DNA of 64,000 nucleotides from Knoellia flava TL1 (GCF_000768675.1 NZ_AVPI01000019.1:1-64000), one strand, 5' to 3'. Positions 27,157 through 36,037 are shown, numbered from the stretch's first letter. Translations and numbers: made by a program. The notes: generated by a model not told the origin, from the sequence alone.

Positions 27157-27228
27157 CGCACTCCCCCGGTCCGGGTCGGCCCGCGCGGACCCTTGTCGAT
27201 GTCGGTGCGACCGAGCAGAGTGCGCTGC

Positions 27229-27954
27229 ATGGATACTCCCCGCTGGCAGGACGCCGACTTCACAGGGCTCAAGGCCTTCGTCTTCAACTGCACCCTCAAG
27301 CGCTCGCCCGAGACGAGCAACACCCAGGGCCTCATCGACGTGAGCACCGCGATCATGGAGAAGCACGGGGTCGAGGTCGAGGTGCTGCGCGCCGTCGACC
27401 ACGACATCGCGACCGGCGTCTACCCGGACATGACGGAGCACGGCTGGGAGAGCGACGAGTGGCCCGAGATCTGGAAGCGCGTCGAGGCCAGCGACATCAT
27501 CGTCATCGCCGGGCCCATCTGGCTCGGTGACAACTCCAGCGTGACCAAGCAGGTCATCGAGCGCCTCTACGCCATGAGCGGGATGCACAACGACAAGGGC
27601 CAGTACATCTACTACGGCAAGGTCGGCGGCGCGATCATCACCGGCAACGAGGACGGCATCAAGCACTGCGCCTCCAACATCCTCTACAGCCTCCAGCACC
27701 TCGGCTGCACGGTCCCGCCCAACGCCGACGCCGGCTGGATCGGCGAGGCCGGACCCGGCCCCTCCTACCTCGACGAGGGCAGCGGTGGGCCCGAGAACGA
27801 GTTCACCCAGCGCAACACCACCTTCATGACGTGGAACCTCATGCACCTCGCCTGGCTTCTCAAGGAGCAGGGCGGCTTCCCTGCCGGCGGCAACGAGCGC
27901 ACCAAGTGGGACCAGGGCGCGAACTTCGACCACCCCAACCCCGAGTACCGCTGA
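27229..27954 (+). CDS. Flavodoxin-family NAD(P)H-dependent oxidoreductase
   Basis: 241 aa. The flavodoxin-like fold of FMN reductases is seen: FVFNCTLKRSPETSNTQGLID (FMN phosphate loop), SDIIVIAGPIWLGDNSSVTKQVIERL (second FMN contact, with the PxW-G-xxS pattern) and GKVGGAIITGNEDG. The C-terminal ~60 residues extend beyond the minimal domain. Electron donor and acceptor are unknown. It converges with erpA across a strong hairpin. Confidence 0.85.
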   Translation: MDTPRWQDADFTGLKAFVFNCTLKRSPETSNTQGLIDVSTAIMEKHGVEVEVLRAVDHDIATGVYPDMTEHGWESDEWPEIWKRVEASDIIVIAGPIWLGDNSSVTKQVIERLYAMSGMHNDKGQYIYYGKVGGAIITGNEDGIKHCASNILYSLQHLGCTVPPNADAGWIGEAGPGPSYLDEGSGGPENEFTQRNTTFMTWNLMHLAWLLKEQGGFPAGGNERTKWDQGANFDHPNPEYR

Positions 27955-27985
27955 GCCGCGGCGCCCCACAACGAAATGGGGGCGG

Positions 27986-28043
27986 ACGGCATACGGCGAA
28001 GGGCCCCTCACCGGGAGTGGTGAGGGGCCCTTCGGTATGCCGT
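27986..28043. terminator. Bidirectional terminator hairpin flanked by inverted GTATGCCGT motifs
   Basis: The core stem pairs GAAGGGCCCCTCACC with its complement. The outer arms are ACGGCATAC on the left and GTATGCCGT on the right, with a 3-nt bulge, so the 9-mer motif extends the hairpin to a nearly 25-bp stem. It lies between convergent genes. Confidence 0.85.
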
Positions 28044-28051
28044 GGTGCGGC

Positions 28052-28432
28052 TCAGCTGAAGGAGTCGCCGCAGGCGCACGAGCTGCCCGCGTTGGGGTTG
28101 TCGATGGTGAAGCCCTGCTTCTCGATGGTGTCGGAGAAGTCGATCGTGGCGCCCTCGAGGTAGGGGCTGCTCATCCGGTCGACGACGACCTCGACACCGT
28201 CGAAGTCGCGCACGAGGTCACCGTCGAGGGAGCGCTCGTCGAAGTAGAGCTGGTAGATGAGGCCCGAGCAGCCACCGGGCTGCACGCCCACGCGCAGGCG
28301 GAGGTCGTCGCGACCCTCCTGCTCGAGGAGGGACTTGACCTTGCCGGCCGCGAGGTCGGTGAGGAGGACGCCGTGCGCCGGGGTCGCCTCGGTCTCGGTC
28401 GTGGTCTCGGGCTTGGTGTCGAGCTCGCTCAT
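28052..28432 (-). CDS. erpA: Iron-sulfur cluster insertion protein (A-type carrier)
   Basis: 126 aa. The A-type carrier cysteines are present: GVQPGGCSGLIYQLYF and the C-terminal GSSCACGDSF (CxC). A ~20-residue Thr/Glu-rich N-terminal tail precedes the fold. It transfers Fe-S clusters to apoproteins; NadA, LipA and QcrA, all encoded in this window, are plausible clients (inference). The ATG at 28432 has CAGGAGT upstream. Confidence 0.93.
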   Translation of the reverse strand: MSELDTKPETTTETEATPAHGVLLTDLAAGKVKSLLEQEGRDDLRLRVGVQPGGCSGLIYQLYFDERSLDGDLVRDFDGVEVVVDRMSSPYLEGATIDFSDTIEKQGFTIDNPNAGSSCACGDSFS

Positions 28433-28550
28433 GGGTGACTCCTGTGATGCGTCGGGGCTCGGGTGGTCTGTGGTCCTGCAGGAGGTCGCAACCGTGTGCG
28501 GCCTCGATCTGTTCCCGGGCGTGACCTCAGGATACGTCGCCCTCGGCGGA

Positions 28551-29714
28551 TCACCGACCAGCGGACCACGTTCTGGCGACACGCGCCGCACGCGCCCGCA
28601 GGGTTCCCACCGGGTCGAGGAAGGCCGCGTCGACCTCCTCGGGGGTCTCGGCGACGGCATACGTGCCGCTGATCCCCAGCCCCATCGTCTCGCGACGGCC
28701 GACGAGGACCTGGCCGGCGAGGACGACGCTCGGCAGGCCCTCCTCGAGGGCCGCGGCGGCGACGCCGGCGGCGACCTTGCCGTGCAGGCTCTGCCAGTCG
28801 AAGGTGCCCTCCCCCGTGACGACGAGGTCGCTGCCGCGCACGACGTCGCGGAAGCCGACGGCGTCGAGGACGAGGTCGACTCCGCTCACCCGCCGCCCGC
28901 CGAGGAGGAAGAGGGCGTAGCCGAGCCCGCCCGCCGCACCCGCGCCCGGCTCGCGGTCGAGCCGCCTCGGTGCGCCGGTGAGCAGGTCGAGCGGTGCGTC
29001 GAGGGTCCGGCCGACGATCTCGGTGAAGCGGCCGAGGGCGCCCTCGAGCTCCTGGGCGACCTCCGGCGTCGCACCCTTCTGCGGGCCGAAGACGGCGCTC
29101 GCCCCCTTGAAGCCGAGGAGCGGGTTGTCGACGTCGGTCGCGACGACGAGGTCGACGCCGTCGAAGGGGCCGCGGGCCGCGAGCAACCCGGACAGGACGT
29201 CGTCGGGTGCGGCGGCGAGGGCGCGGCCGCCGCGCGCCAGCTGCTCTGCCGGCCCGGCGCCGAGCGCCGAGAGCATTCCCGCGCCGGCGTCGTTGGTGCC
29301 GCTGCCCCCGAGACCCACGACGATGCGGTCGGGCTCGGACTCGAGGGCGGCGAGGAGGAGCTCGCCGACTCCCCACGTGCTCGTGAGGGCCGGGTCACGC
29401 TCGTCGGCGGCGAGCAGGTGCAACCCCGCGGCCTGGGCCGACTCGACGTATGCCGTCCGCTCGCCGTCGCGTGTGACGACGAGGACCGCGCCCGGCACCT
29501 CGCGCCCGAGCGGGTCACTCACCGTGAGGGCCACCGTGTCGCCGTCGAGGGCGCGGCCGAGCACGTCGAGGAAGCCCGGGCCACCGTCGGACAGGGGCAG
29601 CAGCGTCAGCGCGTCGCGCGGGGCGGTGTCGTGCCAGCCGGCGGCCATCGCCTCGGCCGCCTGGGTCGCGGTGAGGGTTCCGGTGAAGCAGTCCGGGGCG
29701 ATGACGACGTGCAC
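28551..29714 (-). CDS. Glycerate kinase (GarK/GlxK family)
   Basis: 387 aa. It phosphorylates glycerate with ATP. The family N-terminus HVVIAPDCFTGTLTATQAAEAMAAGW and the signatures GLGGSGTNDAGAGML, GASAVFGPQKGA and DLVVTGEGTFDWQSLHGK are intact. The start is the GTG at 29714: a TACCGT box lies 7 nt upstream and overlaps the earlier GTG at 29723, which excludes the latter. Whether the product is 2- or 3-phosphoglycerate is not visible. It is 118 nt upstream of erpA on the same strand. Confidence 0.92.
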   Translation of the reverse strand: MHVVIAPDCFTGTLTATQAAEAMAAGWHDTAPRDALTLLPLSDGGPGFLDVLGRALDGDTVALTVSDPLGREVPGAVLVVTRDGERTAYVESAQAAGLHLLAADERDPALTSTWGVGELLLAALESEPDRIVVGLGGSGTNDAGAGMLSALGAGPAEQLARGGRALAAAPDDVLSGLLAARGPFDGVDLVVATDVDNPLLGFKGASAVFGPQKGATPEVAQELEGALGRFTEIVGRTLDAPLDLLTGAPRRLDREPGAGAAGGLGYALFLLGGRRVSGVDLVLDAVGFRDVVRGSDLVVTGEGTFDWQSLHGKVAAGVAAAALEEGLPSVVLAGQVLVGRRETMGLGISGTYAVAETPEEVDAAFLDPVGTLRARAARVARTWSAGR

Positions 29715-29721
29715 GGCACGC

Positions 29722-29727
29722 ACGGTA
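29722..29727 (-). promoter_or_regulatory. -10 element TACCGT of the glycerate kinase gene (leaderless)
   Basis: TAnnnT hexamer 7 nt before the GTG at 29714; decides the start codon. Confidence 0.6.
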
Positions 29728-29755
29728 TCGGGTCGTCGCGCTCCCCCGGAACGGG

Positions 29756-29791
29756 CCGAGGGCCGGCCACCGTGCGGTGACCGGCCCTCGG
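29756..29791 (-). terminator. Terminator hairpin after the M28 peptidase gene
   Basis: 17-nt arms with one mismatch (29756-29772 with 29775-29791), 17 nt downstream of the peptidase stop. Confidence 0.75.
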
Positions 29792-29807
29792 AACGTGCGG
29801 GCGGGGC

Positions 29808-31421
29808 TCAGGAGAGGTCGCCGCCATCGTGGTCGTGATCGTCGTGCAGGCCACCACCGCTGGTCGTGCCGGCACCGACGGGCTTGCCGTCGACGTGCTG
29901 GCCGGGGGGCGAGGCCGGACGGCCCTTGCCTCCGTTGACGGCCGCCGTGCTCATCGCGTAGGTGACGACGGCGTGGGCCATGGCGTCGGAGTTCTCGTCG
30001 ATGGCCTTGGTGTTGACGTTGGCGATCGTGTCGCACGCCTGGTGGTAGCAGACGTCGTAGGCCACGCCGGCCTGGCCGCCGAAGACCGCCGCCTGCTGAG
30101 CGGTCTTGACGCCTTCGGCGCCGGTGAAGAGACCACCGGCGGGGATGCCCTCGGCGATGAACGGCCCGTAGTCGCTGCGACCCGAGAACGGCGTCTCCTC
30201 CGAGGGCAGGTTCTGCGAGGCGAAGTAGTCGTGGAAGAGGTCCTCGATCGCGCCCGAGCCCTCGGGACCCTCGGCGGCGCTGGGGCCGACGGGGAAGCGT
30301 GAGTTGTCGCCGTCGTAGACGAACCGGACGTAGTTGGGCGAGCCCACCATGTCGAAGTTCAGGTAGAGGCCGATGTCGGCCAGGCCCTCGGGGTCGTTGG
30401 CGACGAGGTCGGCGACGTAGTGCTCGGAGCCGAGGAGTCCCAGCTCCTCGGCACCCCACCAGCCGAACCGGACCTTGTTCTTGGGCGCGACCTTGGCGAA
30501 CTGCTCGGCGACCTCGAGGAGCGCACCGCTGCCGCTGCCGTTGTCGTTGATGCCGGGGCCCGCGACGACGCTGTCGAGGTGTGCGCCGGCCATGACGATG
30601 TTGTCGGCGTTGCCCTTCTCGGTCTCGGCGAGGACGTTCCAGGTCTGGCGGATGGCCGACTCGGTGCTCGTCTTGACGTGGAGCACGGTGCCCGGCTGGG
30701 AGAGCTCGACACCGTTGGCGTAGCTCGTGCCGAGGACCGGGATGGTGACGAGCGGCGCGCCGAGGGTGCCGGCGATGACGTCGGTGCGACCGGGCTGTCC
30801 CTCGTTCATGATGACGACCGCGGACGCGCCGGCTTCCTGGGCGTTGAGCGCCTTCTCGCCGAACGTGCAGGTGCCGCGCTGGATGAGCGCGATGTTGCCG
30901 GGCGTGAAGCCGGCGAACTCGGCGTCCGCGCAGCCCGAGACGGTGGTGCCCGCGGGGTTGGTCTGCGGGATGGACAGGCTGACGTTCGTCACTGGTGCGG
31001 TGACCTCACCCGAGCCCGAGTATGTCATCGACGCGAAGTCCGTGCCGACCGTGTAGGGCTTGGGCGTCGGGGCGACGCGGTCCATCTGGGCCGCAGCGAG
31101 CTCGCGGTAGAAGGGGAAGTCGAACTCCTGGACCGTGGGCGAGTAGCCCGCAGCCTCGAGGCGGTCGACGACGTAGTCGCGCGACGCCGCATAGCCCGGG
31201 GTGCCGGAGGCGCGGGTGCCACCGTTGGCGTCCGCGATGCCCTGGAGGTTCTGGAGGTGCTCCATGACGCCGGCCGAGGTGACGGCCTTGCGGAGCTTGG
31301 CGGAGGTGTTGTTGGCGGGGTCCGCGCCGGCCGGCGCCGAGGCCGCCAGGACGAGGGCTGTACCGCCGGCCGCTGCTCCGATGCGGAGCCACAGGGCACG
31401 GGTGAGGTCCTGTCGAATCAC
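29808..31421 (-). CDS. Secreted M28-family aminopeptidase with PA domain
   Basis: 537 aa. A signal peptide (LVLAASAPAGA) predicts secretion. A PA domain (~145-255; NIALIQRGTCTFGEKALNAQEAGASAVVIMNE) interrupts the M28 catalytic domain. Metal and catalytic residues: GAHLDSV (His, Asp), GINDNGSGSG (bridging Asp), WWGAEELGLLG (Glu pair), YLNFDMVGSPN (Asp) and YHQACDT (last His ligand). The C-terminal tail is Gly-rich and ends with a DDHDHDGG His/Asp cluster that could bind metal. It resembles Streptomyces-type aminopeptidases that prefer hydrophobic N-termini. GTG start with AAAGG upstream. Confidence 0.92.
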   Translation of the reverse strand: MIRQDLTRALWLRIGAAAGGTALVLAASAPAGADPANNTSAKLRKAVTSAGVMEHLQNLQGIADANGGTRASGTPGYAASRDYVVDRLEAAGYSPTVQEFDFPFYRELAAAQMDRVAPTPKPYTVGTDFASMTYSGSGEVTAPVTNVSLSIPQTNPAGTTVSGCADAEFAGFTPGNIALIQRGTCTFGEKALNAQEAGASAVVIMNEGQPGRTDVIAGTLGAPLVTIPVLGTSYANGVELSQPGTVLHVKTSTESAIRQTWNVLAETEKGNADNIVMAGAHLDSVVAGPGINDNGSGSGALLEVAEQFAKVAPKNKVRFGWWGAEELGLLGSEHYVADLVANDPEGLADIGLYLNFDMVGSPNYVRFVYDGDNSRFPVGPSAAEGPEGSGAIEDLFHDYFASQNLPSEETPFSGRSDYGPFIAEGIPAGGLFTGAEGVKTAQQAAVFGGQAGVAYDVCYHQACDTIANVNTKAIDENSDAMAHAVVTYAMSTAAVNGGKGRPASPPGQHVDGKPVGAGTTSGGGLHDDHDHDGGDLS

Positions 31422-31622
31422 GAGTGGTGCCTTTCAGGGAGGGCCACCTGCCCCATTGCAGGTGGTCACGATGACCCACCCCGAGGGGTGGGCCAAGGGT
31501 CACCGTAGGGGCGGGAGGCGCCGCGCGCCAGACCCCGGAGCCCACGAGATCGGGAACTGTGGGACTCACACGACCCCCGCACCGGGAGGGTGCACCGGCG
31601 TCGAGTGCCCAGCGCACCGGCA

Positions 31623-31628
31623 TACGAT
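31623..31628 (+). promoter_or_regulatory. -10 element TACGAT of nadA (leaderless)
   Basis: Hexamer 6 nt before the GTG at 31635. It overlaps a GGCATAC motif (31619-31625). Confidence 0.6.
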
Positions 31629-31634
31629 CGTGTC

Positions 31635-32828
31635 GTGACGATGACGCCTGCCGCTCCGCTCCCGCTCCTCGTGCTCGGCCAGGGCCGCGACCTTCACTCC
31701 GAGCGAGGCGTCGAGTGCCCCGGCGACCTTCCCTCGCCGTCCGACCCCGACCTCGTCGCACGGGCGCGCGCAGCCAAGGAGGCCCTCGGCGACAAGGTCT
31801 TCGTGCTCGGTCACCACTACCAGCGCAACGAGGTCATCGAGCTCGCCGATGTCACCGGCGACTCCTTCAAGCTCGCGAAGGAGGCGGCCGCCCGCCCGGA
31901 CGCGCCGTGGATCGTCTTCTGCGGGGTCCACTTCATGGCGGAGTCGGCCGACATCCTCACGAGCGACGAGCAGACGGTGATCCTCCCCGACCTCGCCGCG
32001 GGCTGCTCGATGGCCGACATGGCAGCGATCGCGCAGGTCGAGGACTGCTGGGACGAGCTCGTCGCGGCCGGGGTCGCCGACGACACCGTGCCGGTGACCT
32101 ACATGAACTCGTCCGCTGCGATCAAGGCGTTCACCGGCCGGTACGGCGGCACGATCTGCACCTCGTCGAACGCCAGGACCGCGCTCACCTGGGCGCTCGA
32201 CCGGACCGGCGGCGTCGACGGCACGGGCAAGGTGCTCTTCCTCCCCGACCAGCACCTCGGGCGCAACACCTGGGCCCGCGACCTCGGCCGCTCGCTCGAC
32301 GACTGCGTCGTGTGGGACCCGCACCGCCCCATGGGCGGGCTCACGGTCGAGCAGCTGCGCGACGCGCGGATGATCCTGTGGCGCGGGCACTGCTCGGTGC
32401 ACGGACGGTTCACCACCGAGGCCGTCGCCGCGGCCCGCGCCGAGATCCCCGGGGTCAAGGTCATCGTCCACCCCGAGTGCCGGCACGAGGTCGTCGAGCT
32501 GGCCGACGAGGTTGGCTCGACCGAGAAGATCATCCAGACGATCGCCGCGGCTCCGGCGGGCACCGCGTGGGCGGTCGGCACCGAGCTCAACCTCGTGCAG
32601 CGCCTCGCGCAGATGTTCCCCGAGCAGCGGATCGCCTTCCTGGAGAAGAACGTCTGCTACTGCTCGACGATGAACCGGATCGACCTGCCTCACCTCGTGT
32701 GGGCGCTCGAGTCCCTCGTCGAGGGTCGCGTCGTCAACCCGATCCGGGTCGACGAGCAGGTCGCCGCCGACGCGCGGCGTGCGCTGGACCAGATGCTCGC
32801 GCTCCCCGGAGAGACCTCCAAGGACTGA
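31635..32828 (+). CDS. nadA: Quinolinate synthase
   Basis: 397 aa. A 4Fe-4S enzyme that condenses iminoaspartate with dihydroxyacetone phosphate in de novo NAD synthesis. Seen: VFVLGHHYQRNEV (substrate His pair), FCGVHFMAESADIL (cluster Cys 1 and FMAE), TYMNSSAAIKA, CTSSNA (Cys 2), HPECRHEV and EKNVCYCSTMNRI (Cys 3). It is the longer form, with ~60 residues before the HHYQ motif. The start is GTG 31635 (or ATG 31641). No nadB or nadC is in the window, so this is a solitary nadA. Confidence 0.95.
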   Translation: MTMTPAAPLPLLVLGQGRDLHSERGVECPGDLPSPSDPDLVARARAAKEALGDKVFVLGHHYQRNEVIELADVTGDSFKLAKEAAARPDAPWIVFCGVHFMAESADILTSDEQTVILPDLAAGCSMADMAAIAQVEDCWDELVAAGVADDTVPVTYMNSSAAIKAFTGRYGGTICTSSNARTALTWALDRTGGVDGTGKVLFLPDQHLGRNTWARDLGRSLDDCVVWDPHRPMGGLTVEQLRDARMILWRGHCSVHGRFTTEAVAAARAEIPGVKVIVHPECRHEVVELADEVGSTEKIIQTIAAAPAGTAWAVGTELNLVQRLAQMFPEQRIAFLEKNVCYCSTMNRIDLPHLVWALESLVEGRVVNPIRVDEQVAADARRALDQMLALPGETSKD

Positions 32829-32837
32829 TCCCTCACG

Positions 32838-32925
32838 ACGACGAGGCTCGCGAGCCTGACTACTGCTCGCAAGCCTCGTTGTCCAGGCTCGGGAGTGGGA
32901 ACAGGGCTCGCGAGCCTCGTCGTCA
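32838..32925. repeat. Complex palindromic repeat between convergent genes
   Basis: A perfect 20-bp inverted pair (32838-32857 and 32906-32925) contains AGGCTCGCGAGCCT, itself self-complementary. A third, diverged half (CTCGCAAGCCTCGT at 32867-32880) lies between them. Several alternative stems are possible. It may act as a bidirectional terminator. Confidence 0.75.
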
Positions 32926-32946
32926 GCGTCGTTCGCGCGCCGGGGC

Positions 32947-33999
32947 TCAGACCTCGACGAGGCCGTTCGCGCCGACGTGCGGGTTGTGCGCCGTCGGGAC
33001 CCGTTCCCCCTCCGGCGGCGGGCCCGGCGGGGTGCCGTCGCCGAAGGGGCGCCCGCCCAGCGACTCGCGCCCGTGAGGCGTGACCCAGCCGGAGAGGTCC
33101 GGCCCGGCCGGCACGACGCCGGTCGGGTTGATGTCCTGGTGGACCTCGTAGTAGTGGCTCTTGATGTGGGTGAAGTCGGTCGTGTCGCCGAACCCCGGCG
33201 TCTGGAAGAGGTCGCGGGCGTAGGCCCACAGCACCGGCATCTCGGTGAGCTTGCTCCGGTTGCACTTGAAGTGGCCGTGGTAGACCGCGTCGAAGCGAGC
33301 CAGCGTCGTGAAGAGACGCACGTCGGCCTCGGTGATCGTCTCGCCGACGAGGTAGCGCCGGGTCGACAGCCGCTCCTCGAGCCAGTCGAGCGCGGTGAAC
33401 AGCCGCTCGTAGGCCGCGTCGTAGGACTTCTGCGTCCCGGCGAACCCGCACCGGTAGACCCCGTTGTTGACCTCGGTGTAGACCCGTTCGTTGACCTCGT
33501 CGATCTCGTCGCGCAGGGCCTCCGGGTAGAGGTCGGGCGCACCCTTGCGGTGGTGCTCGGTCCACTCCCCCGAGAGGTCGAGGGTGATCTGCGGGAAGTC
33601 GTTGGTGACCACCTTGCCGCTCGGCACGTCGACGATGGCCGGCACCGTGATGCCCTTGGGGTAGTCGGGGAACCGCGCGAGGTAGGCGTCCTTGATCCGC
33701 GGGATCCGCAGCACCGGGTCGAGCCCGCCCTCGTCGAGGTCGAAGGTCCACGAGTCCGAGTCGTGCGTCGGGCCGCAGATGCCCATGGAGATCGCGTCCT
33801 CGAGCCCGAGCAGGCGACGCACGATGATCGCGCGGTTGGCCCACGGGCAGGCCCGCGCGACGATGAGCCGGTAGCGCCCCGCCTCGACGGGCCACTGCTC
33901 ACTTCCGCGCGTGATCCGGTCCTCGATGTATGCCGTGTCGCGGTTGTAGTCGTCCTCGACGTAGGTGCCCTGCCGGGATCCGCTCGTGTCCTCGCTCAT
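32947..33999 (-). CDS. Xi-class glutathione S-transferase-like (S-glutathionyl-hydroquinone reductase family) protein
   Basis: 350 aa. Seen: ARACPWANRAIIVRRLLGLED, the CPW(A/H) active-site Cys of glutathionyl-hydroquinone reductases, then the GST C-terminal helical domain with ETITEADVRLFTTLARFDAVYHGHFKCN. Actinobacteria use mycothiol rather than glutathione, so the natural thiol is probably mycothiol (inference from the phylum). The ATG at 33999 has AAGGAG upstream and lies 2 nt after the M20 peptidase stop. A ~45-residue Pro/Gly-rich C-terminal tail is present. Confidence 0.9.
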   Translation of the reverse strand: MSEDTSGSRQGTYVEDDYNRDTAYIEDRITRGSEQWPVEAGRYRLIVARACPWANRAIIVRRLLGLEDAISMGICGPTHDSDSWTFDLDEGGLDPVLRIPRIKDAYLARFPDYPKGITVPAIVDVPSGKVVTNDFPQITLDLSGEWTEHHRKGAPDLYPEALRDEIDEVNERVYTEVNNGVYRCGFAGTQKSYDAAYERLFTALDWLEERLSTRRYLVGETITEADVRLFTTLARFDAVYHGHFKCNRSKLTEMPVLWAYARDLFQTPGFGDTTDFTHIKSHYYEVHQDINPTGVVPAGPDLSGWVTPHGRESLGGRPFGDGTPPGPPPEGERVPTAHNPHVGANGLVEV

Positions 34000-34001
34000 C
34001 G

Positions 34002-35375
34002 TCAGCTCCTTCCCATCGCGCCGAGCCGCGCGAAGAGCGCGGCCTCGGCGACGCAGACCTTCTCGAACTCGCCGAGGTGGAGCGACTCGTTGGCCCCGTG
34101 CGCCCGGGTGTCGGGGTCCTCGACGCCGGTCACGAGGATGGCCGCGTCGGGGAAGCGCTCCGCGAAGGCGGCGACGAACGGGATGGAGCCACCGACGCCG
34201 ATGTCGACCGGTTCGGTGCCCCACGCGTCGGCGAACGCGGCCCGCGCCTGGTCGTAGACCGGACCGCTCGCGTCGGCGGCGAACCCGGCGCCCTGGTCGT
34301 CGAGCGTGACCTCGACCTTCGCCCCCCACGGGGCGTGCTCGCGCAGGTGCTCCTCGAGGGCGGCGAAGGCGTCCATCGGGGCCTCGTCGGCGGCGATGCG
34401 CATCGAGAGCTTGGCGGAGGCCGTGGGGACGAGCGTGTTGGACGACTTCTCGACCGACGGCGCGTTGATGCCGATCGTCGTGAGCGAGGGCTTGGTCCAC
34501 ATCCGCGAGAGCAGGGATCCCGAGCCGATCGTCGAGACACCGTCGAGCAGGCCGGACTCCTCGCGCAGCCGCTCCTCCGAGAAGTCGAGGTCCGCGGCCT
34601 CACCGGCCTTGAGACCGGCGACCGCGACGTTGCCCTCGTCGTCGTGCAGGGTCGAGATGAGCCGGACGAGGGCGGAGATGGCGTCGGGGACGGCACCGCC
34701 GAACATCCCGGAGTGGACACCGTGGTCGAGCGTCGACACCGTGACGACGACACGGATGAGGCCGCGCAGCGTCGTCGTGAGCGCGGGCGTGCCGATGTCC
34801 CAGTTCATCGAGTCGGCGAGCACGATGGCGTCGGCGGCGAGCTTGTCGCCGTGGCGCTCGAGGATCGTCATGAGCGAGTCGGAGCCGACCTCCTCCTCGC
34901 CCTCGACGAAGACGGTGACGCCGACCGGCAGCGCTCCCTTGTGGGCGCGCAGGGCGGCGATGTGCGCCATGATCCCGGCCTTGTCGTCGGCCGCGCCGCG
35001 ACCGTAGAGGCGCCCTGCGCGCTCGGTCGGCTCGAAGGGCGCACTGTCCCAGTCGGCGTCGTCACCGGGGGGCTGCACGTCGTGGTGGGCGTAGAGCAGG
35101 ACGGTCGGCGCACCCTCGGGTCCGTCGATGTGCCCGATGACCGCGGGTGCACCGCCCTCGCGGACGATCTCGACCTCGAGCCCCTCGGCGCGCAGCAGCT
35201 CGGCCGTCGCCAGCGCCGAGGCGTCCACGTGGGTCTGGTCGAAGGCCGGCAGCGAGACGCTCGGGATGCGGGTCAGGGCCTCGAGGTCGCTGCGCAGCCC
35301 GGGCATGAGCCCACGGACGGTGTCGCGGAGGGAGGACAGCTCGGGCAGGTCGGTGGTGGTGCTCGCATCGGTCAC
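34002..35375 (-). CDS. M20-family dipeptidase
   Basis: 457 aa. A di-zinc peptidase: YAHHDVQPPGDDADWDSAPFEP (His, catalytic Asp), GRGAADDKAGIMAH (bridging Asp), FVEGEEEVGS (catalytic Glu pair) and a C-terminal ANESLHLGEF His. The dimerisation (lid) domain lies between about 220 and 340. The group includes CNDP-like dipeptidases; the exact peptide preference is unknown. The start is the GTG at 35375 with TAGGGT 7 nt upstream. It leads the GST gene in one transcript. Confidence 0.92.
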   Translation of the reverse strand: MTDASTTTDLPELSSLRDTVRGLMPGLRSDLEALTRIPSVSLPAFDQTHVDASALATAELLRAEGLEVEIVREGGAPAVIGHIDGPEGAPTVLLYAHHDVQPPGDDADWDSAPFEPTERAGRLYGRGAADDKAGIMAHIAALRAHKGALPVGVTVFVEGEEEVGSDSLMTILERHGDKLAADAIVLADSMNWDIGTPALTTTLRGLIRVVVTVSTLDHGVHSGMFGGAVPDAISALVRLISTLHDDEGNVAVAGLKAGEAADLDFSEERLREESGLLDGVSTIGSGSLLSRMWTKPSLTTIGINAPSVEKSSNTLVPTASAKLSMRIAADEAPMDAFAALEEHLREHAPWGAKVEVTLDDQGAGFAADASGPVYDQARAAFADAWGTEPVDIGVGGSIPFVAAFAERFPDAAILVTGVEDPDTRAHGANESLHLGEFEKVCVAEAALFARLGAMGRS

Positions 35376-35382
35376 GCTCCCG

Positions 35383-35388
35383 ACCCTA
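35383..35388 (-). promoter_or_regulatory. -10 element TAGGGT of the M20 dipeptidase gene (leaderless)
   Basis: TAnnnT hexamer 7 nt before the GTG at 35375. Confidence 0.6.
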
Positions 35389-35427
35389 CTCAGCGGTGGG
35401 CGGGCAGGAGGACCCAGCCGGACGGCA

Positions 35428-35433
35428 TACACT
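35428..35433 (+). promoter_or_regulatory. -10 element TACACT of the DUF3043 gene (leaderless)
   Basis: Hexamer 6 nt before the GTG at 35440; it overlaps a GGCATAC motif (35424-35430). Confidence 0.6.
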
Positions 35434-35439
35434 TCGCGC

Positions 35440-36021
35440 GTGTTCGGACGCAGCAGGACCACCAACGAAGAGCTCGCGGAGCAGGCCGCCTCGCCAGTGC
35501 GCGAGGGCGCGAAGAACCGCCCCACCCCGAAGCGCCGGGAGCAGGAGGCCGCACGCCGGCGGCCGCTCGTCGAGACCGACCGCAAGGCCGCCCGCAACGC
35601 GGACCGCGCCAAGCGCCGCGAGCAGATGGCCAAGCAGCGTCAGGCGATGCTCACCGGCGACGAGGCGCACCTGCCGGCCCGCGACAAGGGCCCGGTGAAG
35701 CGCTTCATCCGCGACTACGTCGACGCCCGCTGGGGCATCGCCGAGTTCATGCTGCCCGTCATGCTCGTCGTCCTCGCGCTCTCGTTCATCCGCCAGCCGT
35801 GGGCGATGCTCCTCGTCTTCATCCTCGTCTACGGCCTCATCGCCGCGGCGGTCGTCGACACGTTCCTCATGTGGCGTCGGGTGAGGAAGAAGCTCACCGC
35901 GAAGTTCGGCGAGGACGCCGTGCAGCGCGGCGACGGCTTCTACACCGCGATGCGCGCCTTCCAGATGCGACGCACGCGCATGCCGCGCCCGACCGTCGCG
36001 CGGGGCGACTACCCCGGCTGA
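35440..36021 (+). CDS. DUF3043 family membrane protein
   Basis: 193 aa. A long, highly basic N-terminal cytoplasmic part (TPKRREQEAARRRPLVETDRK) is followed by the family motif YVDARWGIAEFMLPVMLV, two transmembrane helices (~105-125 and ~130-150) and a basic C-terminal helix. The family is found in actinobacteria and its function is unknown. Confidence 0.9.
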   Translation: MFGRSRTTNEELAEQAASPVREGAKNRPTPKRREQEAARRRPLVETDRKAARNADRAKRREQMAKQRQAMLTGDEAHLPARDKGPVKRFIRDYVDARWGIAEFMLPVMLVVLALSFIRQPWAMLLVFILVYGLIAAAVVDTFLMWRRVRKKLTAKFGEDAVQRGDGFYTAMRAFQMRRTRMPRPTVARGDYPG

Positions 36022-36037
36022 CCTCCGGGCCGGCTGC

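Noticed and set aside
31619-35430. GTATGCC motif as a promoter element
   Set aside because: It overlaps a -10 box in only two cases (nadA and the DUF3043 gene); most copies lie inside genes or after them in either orientation.
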